Source of the DNA: Theropithecus gelada
Lineage: Eukaryota; Chordata; Mammalia; Primates; Cercopithecidae
DNA length: 64,000 nt
Assembly (NCBI RefSeq): GCF_003255815.1
Contig: NC_037668.1
Location: forward strand, 20,081,800-20,145,799
Direction of reading: 5' to 3'
Shown here: positions 61,681-64,000 of the stretch, in pieces
Position numbering within the stretch: the stretch's first letter is position 1
How the letters are laid out: every line of letters starts with the position of its first letter
Notes under the pieces: model-generated
What the model saw: only the letters and a program-made list of their open reading frames with translations
What the model was told of the DNA's origin: nothing
Databases searched by the model: none
Position numbers and translations under genes: made by a program

Positions 61681-63039
61681 CTGGAGGGAGAGGAGTCTGA
61701 GGGCAAGGGCACCTGGGTGAGCGTCTGGCCTGAACATGAGGGGCCTGAGGACAGGGATATGCACAATAATGCCCTGACCTGGGACCCCCATGGCCATGGG
61801 GCTTGGGGAGACTGCGGGATGCTCCCGGACCATAAGCAGCCTGCCCAGGGAGTGCAGCTGCCCCTGACCTCTCGCCTCTTTCCATAGGCCTGGGCTACCC
61901 AGAAAGGCACATTGCCCTGCTTTCTGGGAGTGGGCTCTGGCCAAGTGAAGCATAACAAAGTCTAGGATGGGGGTAGTTTCTCAGGGGCTGGTCCGGGCCC
62001 ACCTGCCCCACAGCCAAGTCACCTGAGCCTTGGTTTACATGATTAACTGAAAATTCCGGTACACATCAGAAATAAGCTAATTCTGAAGCTCAGCACTATA
62101 TGGAGAAAGGAATGGAGACAGCCAGTCACACACACATCTCTTCCCTCAAAAGGGCCTTTCTTGCTGGAGAAACTTTTAAAGCCTCGAAGCTGGTGCACCC
62201 CAAGCTCTGGAGAGCAGCGGCTGGAAGGGAAGGCTCCAGGCCTCCTGCACCCCTCCTCACCCATCTCCTCAGCCCCAGGAGGAGAATGAAAGACATGTGA
62301 AGAGACAGATTGCCTTCAACAATCCTTCTCTCTGCCTCTTGAACTGAGAGATTCTTACTTGAGGAAAGGACGGAGCAGGATAAAGAGGGATCTGTGGGGT
62401 CTGAAGGGAATAGAGCAAAACCCCCTTCGCATCAACCCTCAAAGCTCTGGGCCTCCCTCTCCTCCTCTGGGAAGGGTGGGGGGCTGGGTCCACGTGCATT
62501 AGGGCCCCTTCCAGCTCCAAAGAGCCGTAATTCTCAGAGAACGTTTTCTTACCCATTTCCCACACAAGATGGAGAGCTGGTTAGGTAGGGGAGTGGGCAG
62601 CTGCAGCCCTCATCAAGGATGAGGGTCTTAAGAGAACATCTTTGAAGACACAGATGCCCAGGAGGCTTGCCCTAAATCAGCCTGATGGTGACAAGTGTCG
62701 TGGCTGTGCTCTGGGTCTCTGCACACAGTGGGATTCTCCCGGGGAGCATCAGCTCAGAGGCCCAGGACCCTCTCAGCTTCCGGGCTTTCCTGGGGCGGTG
62801 CCAGCAGCCCTGGACACGTGGCCGAAGACCTGGGCAGCAGGGGCCTGCCTGCTGGGTCAGCTTTGCCATCAGAGTCACTGAGTCTTGGGGCTCCCTCTAG
62901 CCCAGTTCACCTTATTCTTCTCAGATATGCAAATGGAGGCCAGAAAGCAGAGGACTGGGCATCTGGTGTACTTCTCACGACACGCTGCCTCTTTCCAGCC
63001 ATAGGGCATCAGATCTGTGAGCTCGGCAGAGTCCAGTCC

Positions 63040-63190
63040 CAGGAGAGAGACCCTTGGCTGGGAGCTTAGACCCACCCAACTCGCGGTGTAACTCTGGGCA
63101 AGTTGCTTGTCTTCTTTGGGCCTTGGTTTCCTCATGTGTACAACGTGAGGATTTGGCTAAAGAAGCTCTAGGGCTCCCTCCAGCTCTAAG
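63040..63190 (-). repeat. MIR, minus orientation
   Basis: GTAACTCTGGGCAAGTTGCT, TTGGTTTCCTCATGTGTACA and GGGCTCCCTCCAGCTCTAAG. Confidence 0.7.
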
Positions 63191-64000
63191 TCAGGTTTTT
63201 TGTGTTTTTTTTGGATCACACTCTGTCCCCCTTCTCTCTCCCACTCCCATCCTCGGGAGAACGAGCAGCCGGGCTGACCGCGGAGGCAAAAGCCAGGTGT
63301 CTTTCCAGACAGGAGGCCTGTGGCATCCTGTGCGTACAAGATAAAGCCAGAGTCAGCACCAGCGGAAACCACCTAGCAGCCTTCGCCCAGGCTGGCCACG
63401 CCTCAGGGAGCTGCGGCAGGTGCCTTTCAAGTTACACAGAACTTCTGATGGCTCCTAACCCAAGGCTTTTCACCACTGGACCTTTTCACAGGACCTGGGA
63501 TACCAGAAATGGGGCAGGAGAGGGTGTGCCGGTGCCAAGACTATTATAAAAGAGTAAGAATGGCAACACTCAGAGTCACCATGGACTGTATGTCTGTCTG
63601 TCCCCCTCCCCTAACTCCTCCCCATGACCCCAGAGAAGCTCCCAGAGACTCCTTCGTCCACCGCATCCGCAGCCTGGCTCTGTTTTAGGGGAAGCAGCCA
63701 CCACCGAAGATGCTTGTTACACGTTGCCAGGCAACAGAAATGCTGCCTGAAAACTACAACCCACCTCTGACTCTTCATAGGACTGGAAACTGGCAGATGA
63801 GAGGAGCCTGCCAGGGAACAAAGGAGAAGCATCGAGAGGGAAACGATGGAGTTGAGCAACCACAGAAGGCAAAATGAAAGAGCCCAGACAGTTGTGTAAA
63901 GTGCCAGAAAGCAAACAGATGGGGAGGAAAAACTGACTCACTGAAATTAGGGAGACAGACAGAGAGAGGAGGCATGGAGGAAAGTCCTCCCAGTGTTAAG

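Larger units (their letters stand above)
49078..64000 (-). other. KCNN3: KCNN3 intron upstream of the cassette exon, extends past window
   Basis: No S1-S5 exon sequence is present in this interval. It holds a HAL1/L1M relic (49370-51130) with an Alu monomer inside, an antisense L1M relic (51310-53330) interrupted by an MLT1 LTR and an Alu monomer, MIR copies (54360-54530, 54560-54780, 57930-58140, 63040-63190), an L2 with internal minisatellite and DNA-transposon insertion (about 55000-56225), L2 pieces (59110-59360, 59860-59960) and a MIR split by an AluJ (60520-60960). 61000-64000 is mainly unique, with a GA-rich tract at 61621-61680. Confidence 0.85.

Overview
The window is primate genomic DNA (human or a close relative). 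Full-length and partial Alu elements of several ages, a primate-specific L1PA 3' end, MaLR LTRs, and old L2, MIR and MER5 copies are scattered through single-copy sequence, and exons are short and bounded by AG/GT. One protein-coding gene is recognisable: the 3' half of KCNN3 (SK3, KCa2.3, the small-conductance calcium-activated potassium channel), transcribed on the minus strand. A 384-base run of N inside a TG microsatellite shows that the source assembly is a draft at this point.

Layout. 1-5420 is an antisense L1 ORF2-region relic broken up by later Alu and LTR insertions. 5540-6620 is an LTR-like repeat split by an Alu. 6873-7230 is an L1PA 3' end with target-site duplications. 7243-9959 is mostly unique intergenic DNA. 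About 9960-20445 is the probable very long KCNN3 3' UTR; its distal end is inferred. Coding exons follow from 3' to 5' of the gene: 20446-20742 (C-terminal tail and stop), 24937-25006, 26432-26559, 37547-37657, and 45002-45143 (pore). A 45-nt cassette at 49033-49077 has strong splice sites and fits the published optional SK3 exon between S5 and the P-loop. The remainder, 49078-64000, is intron; the exons for S1-S5 and the N-terminus lie beyond the window.

The five constitutive exons join in frame and encode 248 C-terminal residues: the end of the S5-P linker, the pore helix, the GYGD filter, S6, the calmodulin-binding domain (spread over three exons), a coiled-coil-prone segment and the SK3-type tail. 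With the cassette, 15 residues are added.

I found no new protein system. Observations most worth checking are: a 23-bp minisatellite inside an L2 relic that presents seven perfect CAG|GTGAGA donor motifs on the gene's sense strand; oppositely oriented Alus and a separate 20/21-nt complementary pair inside the probable 3' UTR; two Alus that share one target-site duplication; a 17-unit GGAA microsatellite on the sense strand; and a homopurine tract. Repeat family names come from recognising consensus features by eye, and boundaries are approximate unless a target-site duplication is given.
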